Source of the DNA: Linnemannia hyalina
Lineage: Eukaryota; Mortierellomycota; Mortierellomycetes; Mortierellales; Mortierellaceae
NCBI GenBank assembly: GCA_019671135.1
Contig: JAHRHY010000019.1
Span: 248,001 to 312,000, forward strand
Direction of reading: 5' to 3'
Length of the DNA stretch: 64,000 bases
Shown piece after piece: positions 22,501 through 33,640 of the stretch (within the stretch, counting starts at the first letter, position 1; each line of letters begins with the position of its first letter). The position numbers were made by a program, and so were the translations under genes. Under the pieces are notes generated by a model. It searched no databases, was not told the DNA's origin, and saw nothing but the letters and a program-made list of their open reading frames with translations.

Positions 22501-24018
22501 CACTGGAGCAGCAGTGTTGGATTGTGGTCTCAATTAATCTTTTATTTTTTTCTCTTTCTCTGTAGTGTTTTTCTTTTTTCTGTAGTGTTTTTAAAACACA
22601 CAAACCTAGTGGGTGTGTCAATGGCCAGAAAGAGAGGAAGCTTTTATTCTGCACCGCAGACGGGATATGCTTAACACAATCCACTCTGATGGTCACGTCA
22701 TCGCTTTGGTGTACTTATTCAAAGACCATTATCCACTATGCATTGCTTTCGTCGCGGTGGAGCCCAATACCGTTCCATGTTTGCCAAAGAGAAATGGTCA
22801 CTGGAGGCGGTGAAATGGTGGGGAGGATGGTCTATGCCGCGAACCTGGGCTCACATTTCTTGATATTCACTTATATTCTCGCTACACCTGTTTGCACATC
22901 TTGACAATCACCTTTCCTCTTTTTCCGTGCTTTTCTTGTCTTGTCTCCTCAACGACACTCCAGGGACGAACTCGATTACTGAAAAAATACTGGCATCATA
23001 TTTGGAAACACTGCAAACAACCTTGCCAGAGATATTAATCACCGGCTATTAATCCAGAACGAGGAGATCGATAACCGAATTGATAATGTGGCTTCATCAA
23101 TTACTACATCAATTCAAGCCGCTGTCGATGGATTGACAACCATTGTAACTCAACTATCGCATCAGCAACGCAACGTCAGCAGTGATCTTGAGCACAGAAT
23201 AAAGCCATGCCACAAGTGCAAGAGTCAGTAACGGCGCACCCGCCTTCATATCCAGTCGCCAAGCGACACAATGTGCGCCATTTGCCTCTGCGTGCTGATC
23301 CAGTGGTTCAACAGCAGCATGTCAAACCACCACCACCTGCTCCGCGTATTTCTACGTCTCGATGTGGAAAAAAGCTGTCAATCAATGGGAGAACGGTGAC
23401 CCCAGCAAAGAAGATGCGCAAGACAGATCCGACTAGATATCTTCAGATTGCACAATTTGAAAAGAATACTTCACGCGTCATTCACTCTCGCTCTCTCTGT
23501 AAGAAATGATAGACCTACCAAAAGTCCAGTGACATCTTATCCGCCACACATCAGTTAAGTACGACCTGTCAGATTGCAAAAAAAAACGGTAGCGCAAAAA
23601 AAAAGGATGAGAGCGGGAACCACAGCAAGCTTCGAAGTGGAAGGAAAGAAAAAGTGCTTCCAGCTCTAGAACTGTGCTTTTCTGCTCTCAGTCTTCGAAA
23701 GCCCCCTTTCAAAAATATGTTGTCTTCAGTGACGATGCACCTCCCCACTCGAAATGAGGTTTTCCTGTCTCCCTTGATCAGATGTTCTTTCAGTCGTTTT
23801 ACCTCTTTAACACTAACTTCCTTCAGTCACCAACATCCATACCCCTAAGCAATTGACACCATCTCCGCTTTTGAACCAAACACGCAAGCAAGCAAGGTAA
23901 GAAGAACAAACAGAAGCAATTCAGTATTACACCCAGCTCAGCATGCTTGCTGACATTTATGCTTGTCGGGTTCATCGGCTTTGCTATTGGTGCACCATAG
24001 ACCTTTTTCTCGGACACT
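22501..24018. other. Spacer with decayed ORF relic (22960-23510)
   Basis: No intact gene is seen. Plus-strand pieces WHHIWKHCKQPCQRY (about 22992) and, one frame over, NEEIDNRIDNVASSITTS (about 23058) with SDLEHRIKPCHKCK read as a broken coiled-coil-like protein with a Cys pair. A further open piece follows at 23345-23509. The family is not recognised; a decayed Crypton-type or other mobile-element protein is only a guess. Confidence 0.35.
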
Positions 24019-24240
24019 ATGACCATCCGTCCCTTCAAACAAGTCGACCAAGATGCAGCTGCTGGTAACGACCCCACCTTCCCCTCGGCTCTTGGAAAGG
24101 ATAACCAACTGCTCAGGTCCCTGGACATATCGTCTCAGCCCTTGCCTACCCTTCCTAGAGTCTCGCTTAGTGTGTTCCTGAAAAACGTTCCAAAATCAGC
24201 CATCAAGGCCAAGCTGCCTCGCCCCCAACAGCGCATCGAG
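24019..24240 (+). pseudogene. Orphan first exon of an NLR-like gene
   Basis: ATG at 24019 opens 74 codons that end at a good donor site (GAG|GTACGT at 24240/24241). The end of the exon, VFLKNVPKSAIKAKLPRPQQRIE in part, matches the start of the large NLR gene at about 52940-53010 (VFLENVSKPTLKTDLPRPQQRIE in part). The rest of the gene (NACHT, WD40) does not follow; within 700 bp downstream the inverted-repeat arm begins. So this is a truncated paralogue. It also hints that functional relatives carry a longer first exon (with PFKQVDQDAA near the start) followed by an intron, unlike the copy at 52893. Confidence 0.7.
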
Positions 24241-24309
24241 GTACGTGCATGTCGCGTTGCTTTGTTTCTGAATCCAAAGGTGACGTACAAGGCGATAGCG
24301 AGGTAACAC

Positions 24310-24930
24310 ATATCATAAGCAGATCGACTGGACTGGTTTTTCAAGTAGCAGAATTACTTTGAAGGATAAAAAGTAGGGAGATACTAATGTCGCATTCTCA
24401 TTCACGTTGGATTGATACTGACCGAAGTCATTGACAGCGGCCCTGACTCTAGCATTTTCTTTTTTCTTTCTCAAGCCCACGTTGAAGCGTTCACTGGCTT
24501 TGTTTTTCCATCATTGTTTTGCCATCATGCACGCCAGCGGTAAAATAATGAAATCGTTGGAACAGAGACTCATCACATACATAAACATGGTTACAGGAAA
24601 GTATATGGCTCTCATGGCCGGTGTCCACTGGTATGCAAAGGAGTAGAGGGATTAATAAGAGGGGGAAGGTTAAGAAGAGTCTGTTTTCCACTGCATTGAT
24701 CGTAGGAGTGGAATGTCGAGTCTGAATGACGCTACTTCTGCTCTGGCTAAAGCTAATCAAATCTGCCTTTTTCTTCCCCTTCGTCATGCTTTTCTTTCCT
24801 TTCCCCTTTTTCTTTTCTGTTCATTTCACTCCCTCACTTTATCTCCTCGTCATCTCTCATTCACTGCAGTTTGTTTCCTCCCTACTTCCTTTCCTTCAAC
24901 TCTTTTATAAGTCTCAGACGCCACTTCGTC
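24310..24930. other. Spacer, no gene seen
   Basis: AT- and pyrimidine-rich sequence without a convincing coding region. It leads into a CAC/CAT trinucleotide tract (about 24935-24970) at the outer edge of the left inverted arm. Confidence 0.5.
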
Positions 24931-25312
24931 ACACCATCACCACCATCACCACCACCATCACCACCACCTATACCAATCATTTCTACTCTGCAGTCGGTCA
25001 TGGTGTGCTCCCCAACGCCGCAACCGTATTGACCTCCTGCAGGTATATGCTCTTACTAACAGTACATGTTCAACTTCAAAAATAGTCATGCTTGCAACTA
25101 TTCTCTTGTTTACTTCTTTTTACATTACGCTTCTTGGACAGACCTTTTCTGTTACCGTCTCTGCCCACGAATGGAACAGCTCGCTGGTTATGCTTACACA
25201 AACCTAATATCTCGTTCGCTTCTACCTACATTATCTCTACCTCTCTTTCTCTGCTTCTCGCTCTCGCTCTTTGACTTGTTTGCTCTTTGTCCTTCTCGTT
25301 CTTGACGTCTAC

Positions 25313-25567
25313 TCATTGAAATTCAAAGTCTCCTAGGACCCTTTGTTTAGCACCATTCTCGCAAATGCAGGCATTTTCGCCTTGCTCCCTGCACCCTTTC
25401 GTGCTGTTGCCTGGATATCCATCCGATCGTAGCATACTAACAAATTTATCAATACACCTTGTAGAGGTACTCTTTGCTTCATCGATCGCTGCAGCGATCG
25501 ACAATACAGTCTCATCTGAATCGTTCATCGTGCCAAACCAACCACATTGACATTGACCGTGGACCAT
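25313..25567 (-). CDS. Short conserved repeat-family ORF, left-arm copy
   Basis: An 84-codon open frame on the minus strand starting at ATG 25567, with the core AIDEAKSTSTRCIDKF, MLRSDGYPGNSTKG and CICENGAKQRVLGDF. Versions of the same protein are read at 47413-47690 (plus; stop after DENVCI) and, with a stop, across 28640-28760 and again in the fold-back right arm near 29450-29530. Conservation of the reading frame between diverged copies suggests an ancestral protein. I do not recognise the family. It could be the tail of a mobile-element protein, or a host gene multiplied by the element. Confidence 0.4.
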   Translation of the reverse strand: MVHGQCQCGWFGTMNDSDETVLSIAAAIDEAKSTSTRCIDKFVSMLRSDGYPGNSTKGCREQGENACICENGAKQRVLGDFEFQ

Positions 25568-26689
25568 GTGAAGAAAAAGAGAAAGGGTGGATGCACACGA
25601 TTGTATCTGAGTTGTGTGTGTGTGTGTGCGTGTGTGTACCCTTTGCTTTTTCCGTTCGCTTGTCTCTCGAAATCTCTTTTTTTCCCCCTTTCACCTGTCG
25701 ATACCTCTCTCTCTTTTTTTTTCCCTTTTTCTTGTCGATACCTCTCTCTGTCTTTTCCCTCTCTCTGGGCAACAACAATTTCGCTGCTTCACTCTCACAA
25801 TGCTCCTTGTCTGCCTCTTCTTTTGCTGTTGCTACTGATACTACTTTACTCATTCTCTCATTCTCTTTTGCAGCCACTTTCACGTCCCCTCGGCTCTCTA
25901 AGCAGTCATCCCGTTTCCCTTTTTATCTTTTCACTCTCTCCTCTGCTCCATTCACTTACTTTTCAATCTCGCTCTCACTCTCCTTCTCGTTCTCGAATCA
26001 ACAGAACAATGACTCGGACAAGTACGAGTGTCTACTCTGGTTGTCTGTGTTCACAGCAAGGCCAACCACACCCCCCAAAGTACCATACAATGGTGATATG
26101 AAGAAGGGCGGCAAAGGCATACGTGTTTCTTTTTGTGTCCACGGCCCAAGTCTCTTACCACTACCCTTCTCAGAGCAAAAGATGATTGTTGGAAAGACCA
26201 AACGCTGCTAATTCGCCTTGTTCTTGCTGTTCTTGGCCCTCCGCCACCAGCGTTTGTTGCTATTAGTCTAGAGTTGTTGGAGTTGCCATTTCTTTCCTGC
26301 TCCATCGTCTATCTCTCCTTCTTTTGTTCTCCCATTATCCTCCTTTCTGCCTCCCATCTTACTGTCTCTTTCTTGACCCTCCAACTCCCATACCTACACC
26401 GACTCTTTTCTTTTTTGTTTCATTTTAGCTATTGCCAACTCAACCTCATCTCTTTCTATTGTCAACCCTTCGCCTTTTACACACAGCTACGAGTTGTCCT
26501 TCTATGTTCCCTCTTCTTGGCACACATCGCATCGTACAGCCGTCCCGAGGCCCTTTCTCCTCCATATTGTTATTCAAGAAAGGGTGTCTTGACCATTTTC
26601 TAGGACGCAATGTAAAAACAGAAACGGGTGGAACTAGTTCTTCGAGGAAACGTATGCCTTTCCAATACTAAAATGCATGGTCTGTCAAA

Positions 26690-27010
26690 GTGCAGAATGT
26701 GTGCCTTGTCAAGGCAAACCTCTGGTCGTAAAAAAGAAGGCAGACGGCTGTAGATTGGAGTTGCTGGAGGCATTCAAAGATGCAGGGTCGAGTGTTTAAA
26801 TTTGAGGCTTTTCCGAGGGATAAGTAAGCGAGGTTGCAATGGCTCAATTGGTTGGAGCGGCGATAAAAGAACTGCCCGCGTCTAGTATAGGTGTTCTACT
26901 TAGCGTCCTCGGGGATGAACAGCCGCGGGTTCAAACCTGTCCGTGCAACCTTCATTATCTGGGCAATTAAAGGACGCAGCACTATGGCAGTAGTGTGGGG
27001 GTGCGTCCGC
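26690..27010 (+). repeat. tRNA-like composite repeat, copy B
   Basis: Core 26832-26950 begins GGTTGCA and ends TGCAACC, with A-box-like TGGCTCAATTGG (D-stem GCTC/GAGC) and B-box-like GGTTCAAACC. The distance between boxes is long, so an intron-like insertion or decay is present. The T-stem pairs poorly. It lies inside the left inverted arm. Confidence 0.55.
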
Positions 27011-27159
27011 GCAGTAATCTTTTGTTTTTTTTTTTCCTTTTTTCGTAACAATCCCTTTGTCGAGTCCACTGACCTTGTTTTTTTGCCACCTGTTCTGCTT
27101 TCATCGACAGTAGTAGGTAGCTCTTCACCTAAACAACAGCATGATACCTCTCACTCCTC

Positions 27160-27169
27160 CTCCTTTTCC

Positions 27170-27204
<35 letters not shown>

Positions 27205-27208
27205 CTCC

Positions 27209-27243
<35 letters not shown>

Positions 27244-27247
27244 CTCT
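27160..27247 (+). repeat. TCC trinucleotide tract (left arm)
   Basis: About 85 bp of TCC/TCT repeat that encodes a poly-Ser stretch in one frame. The matching GGA tract in the right arm (45143-45217) is shorter, which is an ordinary microsatellite length difference. Confidence 0.9.
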
Positions 27248-28693
27248 GTTCTCATCCACTCTCCTTTAAACATCGATCCAACTTCTAGCCCTTCTTCATC
27301 CTCTCTCTAACATCTTCCTTCCATTCCTCACCATTGCTATCATATCTTTCTCCACCTCCAGTCCTTCCTTTCATCCTCTCTCACCTCTCTCCAAGTACGC
27401 CTCCACTCGAGCTGCTGTGTATTCTTACTCGACTGTATTTTCCCTACTTTCCTCTTGGTCGACTAACATCTTTTACACGTACAATATATGTTTGTATGTT
27501 GTATGTTTGTGCATGTCTCTTGAATGCTGCACCCCTTCCCTCATACCCATTAATCAATTACACCTCCATTTCATTTTTTGACTGGCTGCAGAGGAGTGAA
27601 AAAAAAAAAGCAAGCAGGAACAAAACAAAGAGTATACTCAGTGCACACGGCACATAAAACTGGCGTTTCCTTATGCCTGTTCAGAAACACTCTCATTCAC
27701 AAAACTAAAAGTGCATGCATCTCAACATTGAATCAGGAAGAGTACTTCGCCCAACATGCATCGTGTCACGTGGGGTCATGAGAGCATCGGACCCAAATGC
27801 TTAATGCTTTCTGTCTTTATCAGCGTCAAACATACCGAGATTTGGTATAGCATGAGTTGCTGGTCCGACCTTAACGGCATTGCTGCATAGATTGATATCC
27901 TGCAATTGGTTGGACATGTTCCTGAGGTATGAAGGCAGCACGAACAAGAGGACGAGAAGATCGCAGAAGAATGTATTGAATCGATACTAAAAACAGCATG
28001 AGAAAAAAAAAACAAAGAGCGCTGGCGAGTAGACTAGTGGTGTTTAACGACAAGTCTGTTCACAACACTCTTTCTTACTGTTGTTCCTCCATGCTTTCCC
28101 AGTGAAAATGGAAATGTCGTCGAGGGAGTGGCTCTTCAAAGCACTCCGGCACGGAGCCACGGCGAATGTTGCCGACAGCAGAACCTCGAACCTCTTCTCT
28201 TCCTGTTGAACGTACCGTCTATTCTCCTGGCCCCGGGGTATCTTATTCAACGTTCACAGACTGTCTCTGTTTTGTCACCATCACCGCCCCCTCCCCCCGC
28301 GCTGGGCACTTGCACAGTCCCCCTTGTATAATAAACATTGTCTGTTTCTTCTCTTGCTGCTAATTTAACCTCCCTCTCTTTTTTTCCTCCCCTCGTCCAC
28401 TTTCTCCCCTCGTCCACTTTCTCCCTTCGTCCACTCAGCACGTTCCACAGCAGCAAGTTCCATAGCAGCAGCAAGTTCAACAACAGCAGTAGATGAACCG
28501 GTAAGCCTACATCGCACCGAGCTAGTATCTTGTTCAAGTCCAACTGCACCATCTCTATCTCTCTTTTTTCTTGCTTCTCGCCCCCATCTGCTCACTATTT
28601 TTCCTTCTAGTTCTTGAAGTCCACTCAATAATATACAAAGTCCCAATAAAGTACAAAGTCTCCTAGGACCCTTTGCTTAACACCATTCTCGCA

Positions 28694-29533
28694 AATGCAG
28701 ACATATTTGCTTTGTTCCTTGCGCCCTTTCGCACTGTTGCATGGGTATCCATTCGATCATAACATAGGTACAAACATATTAAAGTGCTCCCATCAATAGA
28801 TCAACCAAAACGCGATTTCGACGTTTTGCGTGGACCGACACTGGATCATTGCTGGAATTGAAATGCCTAAATCCGCTTGATCAATTAAATGGATCGCATG
28901 TAATGGCGAATGATTTCCATGTAAAAATGTACATGGGTTTAGCACGGAACAAACTGTTTTTTTTAAAAACCACTATGCCAATGCATTTTCTACGGACAAA
29001 CTGAAAGCAGTTCCACACTGAGGAAATTGTGTGTGGTCTAGAAAATAGGAAATGTACAAAGCGTTTATGTCATTTACGGAAGATATCGTTAAAGTATGTT
29101 TTGTTACATGGATCTAGCACGATTTCACATTTTATCATGATATAGCACTCTACTGAAAATGGCTGGCTTTGCACATCAAATAATTCTAGACCACACATCA
29201 CGTCCTCAGTGTGGAACTGCTTTCAGTTTGTCCGTAGAAAATGCATTGGCATAGTGGTTTTTAAAAAAAACAGTTTGTTCCGTGCTAAACCCATGTACAT
29301 TTTTACATGGAAATCATTCGCCATTACATGCGATCCATTTAATTGATCAAGCGGATTTAGGCATTTCAATTCCAGCAATGATCCAGTGTCGGTCCACGCA
29401 AAACGTCGAAATCGCGTTTTGGTTGATCTATTGATGGGAGCACTTTAATATGTTTGTACCTATGTTATGATCGAATGGATACCCATGCAACAGTGCGAAA
29501 GGGCGCAAGGAACAAAGCAAATATGTTCTGCAT
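28694..29533. repeat. Fold-back palindrome, about 840 bp
   Basis: 28694-29043 and 29184-29533 are inverted copies with few differences, separated by about 140 bp. Example pairs are CCATCAATAGATCAACC near 28790 with its complement near 29430, and GGTTTAGCACGGAAC near 28935 with its complement near 29280. The structure could form a long hairpin. Its outer ends share the ATGTCTGCAT word that also marks the inner edge of the large inverted arms. Confidence 0.92.
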
Positions 29534-29808
29534 CTCCTGCTCCAACAATTAATCGTTTTTAGCAGTTTGTTGAACCCATAGACGCGTTGAAATGACGCAA
29601 GTTTGCGTGAGCTTGGGAGAGTGTGCATAGAGAACACTGGTGATCAAATGTCTTTTTCCTTTTTTTACTCATTCATATTTGCCTTTTCTCTCGAACCGAG
29701 TGTGTGGAACAAGAATGTTATGTCGACGGTTTCCGTTTAATTGCGATCACTTAGAGGAGGTATTGGTCTTCTTTCTTCTTGTTTATTCTTCCCTGTACTA
29801 CTAAAATC

Positions 29809-29841
29809 CAAACAAACAAACAAACAAACAAACAAACAAAC
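29809..29841 (+). repeat. AAAC microsatellite
   Basis: About eight AAAC units. Confidence 0.9.
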
Positions 29842-29869
29842 CGCAAAACATGCAGTACGTCGAAAGATT

Positions 29870-31020
29870 CAAGTTTTTTATTATCAGAATCAACATCCGG
29901 GTCTGTATGAATAATGCCTCCTCAGACGAAACCTCGACATCCTTGATATCAAAGTGAAAGTCGTCAAGGATGGCAATGACGGTATGGACCAGGATCTTCT
30001 CAGTCTCGACCTTATGGGGGGGGACCAGCTTGAGGTAGCTCTTCAAAAAGAGTGTAGTAAGATCCCTAGAGGCAACTGCGACGCAACAGCATCCAATCTA
30101 GCAATGGTCTCTTGTTGACCAAGGTTATGATCTACATGTATGCTCTCGTCCAACTCGAAAATAAAATGGGTGATCAAGAGCACAAAGATCTGGGTCAAAG
30201 TCGATGAACAGAGGTTTTCTTGGTGCGCTTCTCAGCGAAACGGTTCAAGGCGCGAATACTATGTTGGAGCTGAATGCGGTAGAGGTTGGTGAAGAAGGAA
30301 GCCTTCTCGTCGCCTCCAACCTACAGAACTGGCACGTCTGAGAAGTGGAGGAGCGCTTGACGGCGTGGGCCAGGACAGCGACAAACCCAAATCGAACCAA
30401 CCCAAAGGGTGACTTGAAGCCCTTCTTGATACCAGGGTAGACAACATGAGCCAAGAGACCTCTGAAGAGTTCGTACTGAGTGTTCCGGGGGTCGAGGTCT
30501 GCGCACCGGTCAAACCAAAGGTTGAGTTGCTACGCATCGACATTTTTTCAGGGTTACGAATGTAGATCATGTTGTGAAGAACGAGAGACCACTGGCGGCC
30601 GTTGAGATCCTTGTACAGCGAGTCGGTCAACAGCTTGAGGGCGTCCATGCAGCGGCCAAAGTCGGGCACATCAATGCGGGCGGTCGAGTTCAAGTTGAGA
30701 TCCGCAATGAGGGTCGAGGCAGCCGAAAAGGAGGTATCGGTCCTGGCGAACTCGGCCATGATGGCCACCGGTAACTTACGGCACTCTCTGGCCATCAACA
30801 TCGAAAAAAAGAGATTGCCGATTGTTGAAGTAGGTGGTTGAAGAGAGCGCTCTGGGGTGCCAACTGTGGAATAATGGTCATAAAGTTGACAATGACGCGC
30901 AAAATATCTACCTTGGTGCGCTCGGAGAGAACTCTGGAGCCCTGCCTGAGACTGGGGAGGAGTAAATCAATCAACTTGATAGTCTGCGGGCCATTCTTGA
31001 CGTAAGTGGCCACTTGGGAC
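29870..31020 (-). pseudogene. UTP20: UTP20 fragment (captured or relic)
   Basis: Minus-strand pieces match the DRIM region of Utp20, a very large HEAT-repeat component of the small-subunit processome that normally works in 18S rRNA maturation. In order: VATYVKNGPQTIKLIDLLLP, SERTKVDILRVIVNF, ARECRKLPVAIMAEFA, LIADLNLNSTARIDVPDFGR, DSLYKDLNGRQWSLVLHNMI, then (other frames) YPGIKKGFKSPFGLVRFGFV, GDEKASFFTNLYRIQLQHSI, and KVETEKILVHTVIAILDDFHFDI. At least four frame changes and an internal TGA break it. Utp20 is about 2500 residues, and only about 380 residues' worth is here, so this is a fragment. Its upstream end abuts a Ty3/gypsy reverse-transcriptase remnant in the same orientation. Confidence 0.8.
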
Positions 31021-33640
31021 AAGGAGGATCCCAGTGAAAACGAGAGTTGGATCCTAATAGTTCGGTCAAGGGAAGGGGAAGTTGGAGTAGTGGTCGATGT
31101 GTTGGTGGTAATATTGTGTAAGACCCAAGAATTGCATGATGTCGCGTAACTTCTCGGGGGTGGGTCATTCCTGGATGGCTTTGACAAGTCCGCCGTTCAT
31201 CTTGATACCATCCTTGGTAAGGACATGACCGAGGAACTCCGTTTCTGGTTAAAGGAAGGAGTATTTTGAGAGCTTGGCATAGAGCCTAGCTTGGCCGAAG
31301 AGTGTTAAAACAGTCCGGAAACCATTCATGTGCTGCTTCTCGCTGTCGGAATAAATAGTAACTTATCATCCAAGTACAACTGAACACACTTGTCAATCGC
31401 AGGAGCGAGTGCGTTAGTCACCATTACAGGGAACGCCGCAGGTGCATTAGTTAATCCAAAAGGAACAACATTCCACTCAAAATGTCCGAACATGTCCTGA
31501 AGGCCGTTTTAGCGGCGATCATCAGAAGTTCAGAGTGAATGGGCATTTGATAGTAGTCCAGTTTAGAAGAATTCATTGCTGTTTTGAGACAATCTATTAG
31601 TTCGTTAATGCGGGGAGGGGATGTCGGATTTTGCGAGTAATCTTATTTAGTCCTCTGTAGTCTACACACATGCGCAGGGAGCCATCTTTCTTTTTGAGAA
31701 ATAAGACAGGGGCACCACAAGGAGAGGTGAGGGTGGAGATGTATTGTTTTTTTTTCAAAGGTCATTCAGCTGTTTCGTAGTTCATCGAGCTTTACAATTG
31801 AAAGGTGAATGACAGAGCGCACAGGGGATCAGCGTTGGGGTCAATGTTGATACGCACACTGTCTCCACGATCAGGGAGAAGGTGGTCAGGTAGGTCAGAA
31901 GGAAACACATCTGGAAACTCCACTTTGACAAGGTGCCTAACAGCTTCAGGAATCTCCGGGGTTTCAGGAGGTTTGCGAGGAGGTGGAGTTGCCAGCTTGA
32001 CATAGGCCAATAAGACGTTTTCTGGGGAGTCGTGAGCGAGTGTCGCGAAATTGAGGGCAGAGATAAGAATGTCGAGGGTGTGTTAAGCGGAGCGAAAGAA
32101 TCCATGACAGGTCCAGTGAACTCTATAGTTGTCAAGGGTGGTGAATTCAACCTCATTTGTACTCCAATTGATCATAGGATTGACTTGGGTCAACCAAGGT
32201 TTGCCCAGAATGAGATTGTATTTGTGGAGGGAGTAGAAAATGGTGTCGATGTTGTCGAAGCATTAGTCGCGACTGAATGTGATAGTAGCAGTGTGATCTG
32301 CAAAGGACGCCGTACCATTATGAAGAAGGACTGGAATAGCAGGGGAGTCATGAATGATGATTTGCTTAATGCTATGACAGAAGGAAGAACGAATGATGTC
32401 CGCTTCCGCACCACTATCGATGAGTACTTTGACTGGTTGTCCATTGATGTTGGCAGTGAAGGCGAGGAGTTGGTGGTTGTGTTTGTAGACGGTTTGGTTG
32501 GTCAAGTGCAGGAATGGTCAAGCGATCAGTGGGAAAAGGATCGGTGAGTGGAGGAGGGTAATGGAGGGATGGCGAGTGAAGGATAAGGGAAAAAAAAAGA
32601 AAAGTAGGAAAGGGGGAGGAGGAAGAAGTAGACAAGGAAAGTAAGCAAGGAAAGACAGTTAAGTTGTTTGTGATTGAAGCAACTGTAGGAGGTGTGTTGC
32701 AAACGGGTGTGTTGCAAGCGGGAAAAGAGGGGGCGTGGGAAGAAAATTGTGTCTGTGCAGATTGAATTAGAGAAGTGGAAGGGACAATACACAAGGGAGA
32801 AAAGAGACAGGCGGGAGCCTTAAACAAAGGAGAGACAGACACAAGTGCAACCGTTGGTAACGGACGGAGAAGCCGTTTTGTTTCTTTCAACATGAGCTGA
32901 TTGAGGTTTACAAACCATGTGTCCTTCAGCCAGGCTATGCGGTTGGTGATGAGGGGATTGGGGGATATGGACGACACTTGCTTGGTTCAGATCTAAGCCC
33001 AGTCGCTGGCAGCGATCGCGAAGGGTGTAGTTGAAGGAGGGTGACAAAGTTGGTGTTGGGGTCTTGCGTTCGCTGTTGTTGTTGTAGTTGTTATTGTTGT
33101 ATCGGTTGTATTGGTTGCCGGAGATATGGTTTGGGTCGAGAGGAAGAAAAGGTGACGGTATGCCATGATCGTAGTGGCGGTATCAATGGCGTCGTCAAGA
33201 GAGGTGGATTGAGGAAGTGTCACTTGCTTCTTGAGTCCGAATTGAAGGCTAGCCTTGAACTCGTGCAGAGACTGTCCCGGGTTCAATGTGAGAATGAGTC
33301 GCAACAAGTCGTTGAAGTCCGTAATATAGTCAAGGGCCGGTCGAGAGCCCTGTCGAAGTGATATGAGTTTGCGTCGAGCGGCGTTGACTGAATCGGTTGG
33401 AGTGGATTGTCGCAAAAACATGGCACGAAATTCGGCCCCTGAGATTGTGTCGACATTGTGCTTGGTTATTCTCCACCACTATCTTGCCACACCCAAATAA
33501 CCGACGGCGTCGGTACTCACTTTTTTTTGCGGGTAGCTCCACAATTGCAAAGTATTCCTCGAGTTCCTCAATAAAATTAAGAGAGGAGTGAGCGTTGACC
33601 TTGCCATTGTAAACAGTTGGTTTCAAGGGTTGTGTGATGT
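31020..33640 (-). mobile_element. Ty3/gypsy retroelement remnant (Gag-PR-RT)
   Basis: Read on the minus strand from 33626: MKPTVYNGKVNAHSSLNFIE, then a Gag domain (SVNAARRKLISLRQGS, DYITDFNDLLRLIL; 33421-33000), then a retropepsin (ANINGQPVKVLIDSGAEADI; about 32460-32410), then reverse transcriptase: [40 protein letters not shown] (about 31730-31620), WNVVPFGLTNAPAAF and the YLDD catalytic motif (about 31380), FLGHVLTKDGIKM near 31210 and FLGLTQYYHQHIDHYS near 31110. Frame changes are frequent. RNase H and integrase are missing; the element is cut where the UTP20 fragment starts. No LTR pair was found. Confidence 0.85.

Larger units (their letters stand above)
24935..28705 (+). repeat. Left arm of large inverted repeat
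   Basis: The reverse complement of this segment reappears at 43682-48062. Landmarks map in order and opposite orientation: 25066-25305 with 47702-47935, 25474-26211 with 45873-46718, 26832-26950 with 45409-45527 (equal length), 27334-27657 with 44730-45053, and 28365-28646 with 43741-44022. The inner 1.3 kb is almost identical between arms; the outer kilobase is visibly more diverged. The outer edge is a CAC/CAT tract; the inner edge is the word ATGTCTGC(A) on the complementary strand, where a fold-back palindrome begins. Confidence 0.93.

Noticed and set aside
25474..26603. Long open frames rich in Ser, Leu and Phe in the left arm (and the right-arm mirror)
   Set aside because: They come from pyrimidine-rich DNA; the frames are not consistently kept between arms and show no domains.
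27100..27310. Poly-serine ORF
   Set aside because: It is a TCC microsatellite translation; the length differs between the arms.
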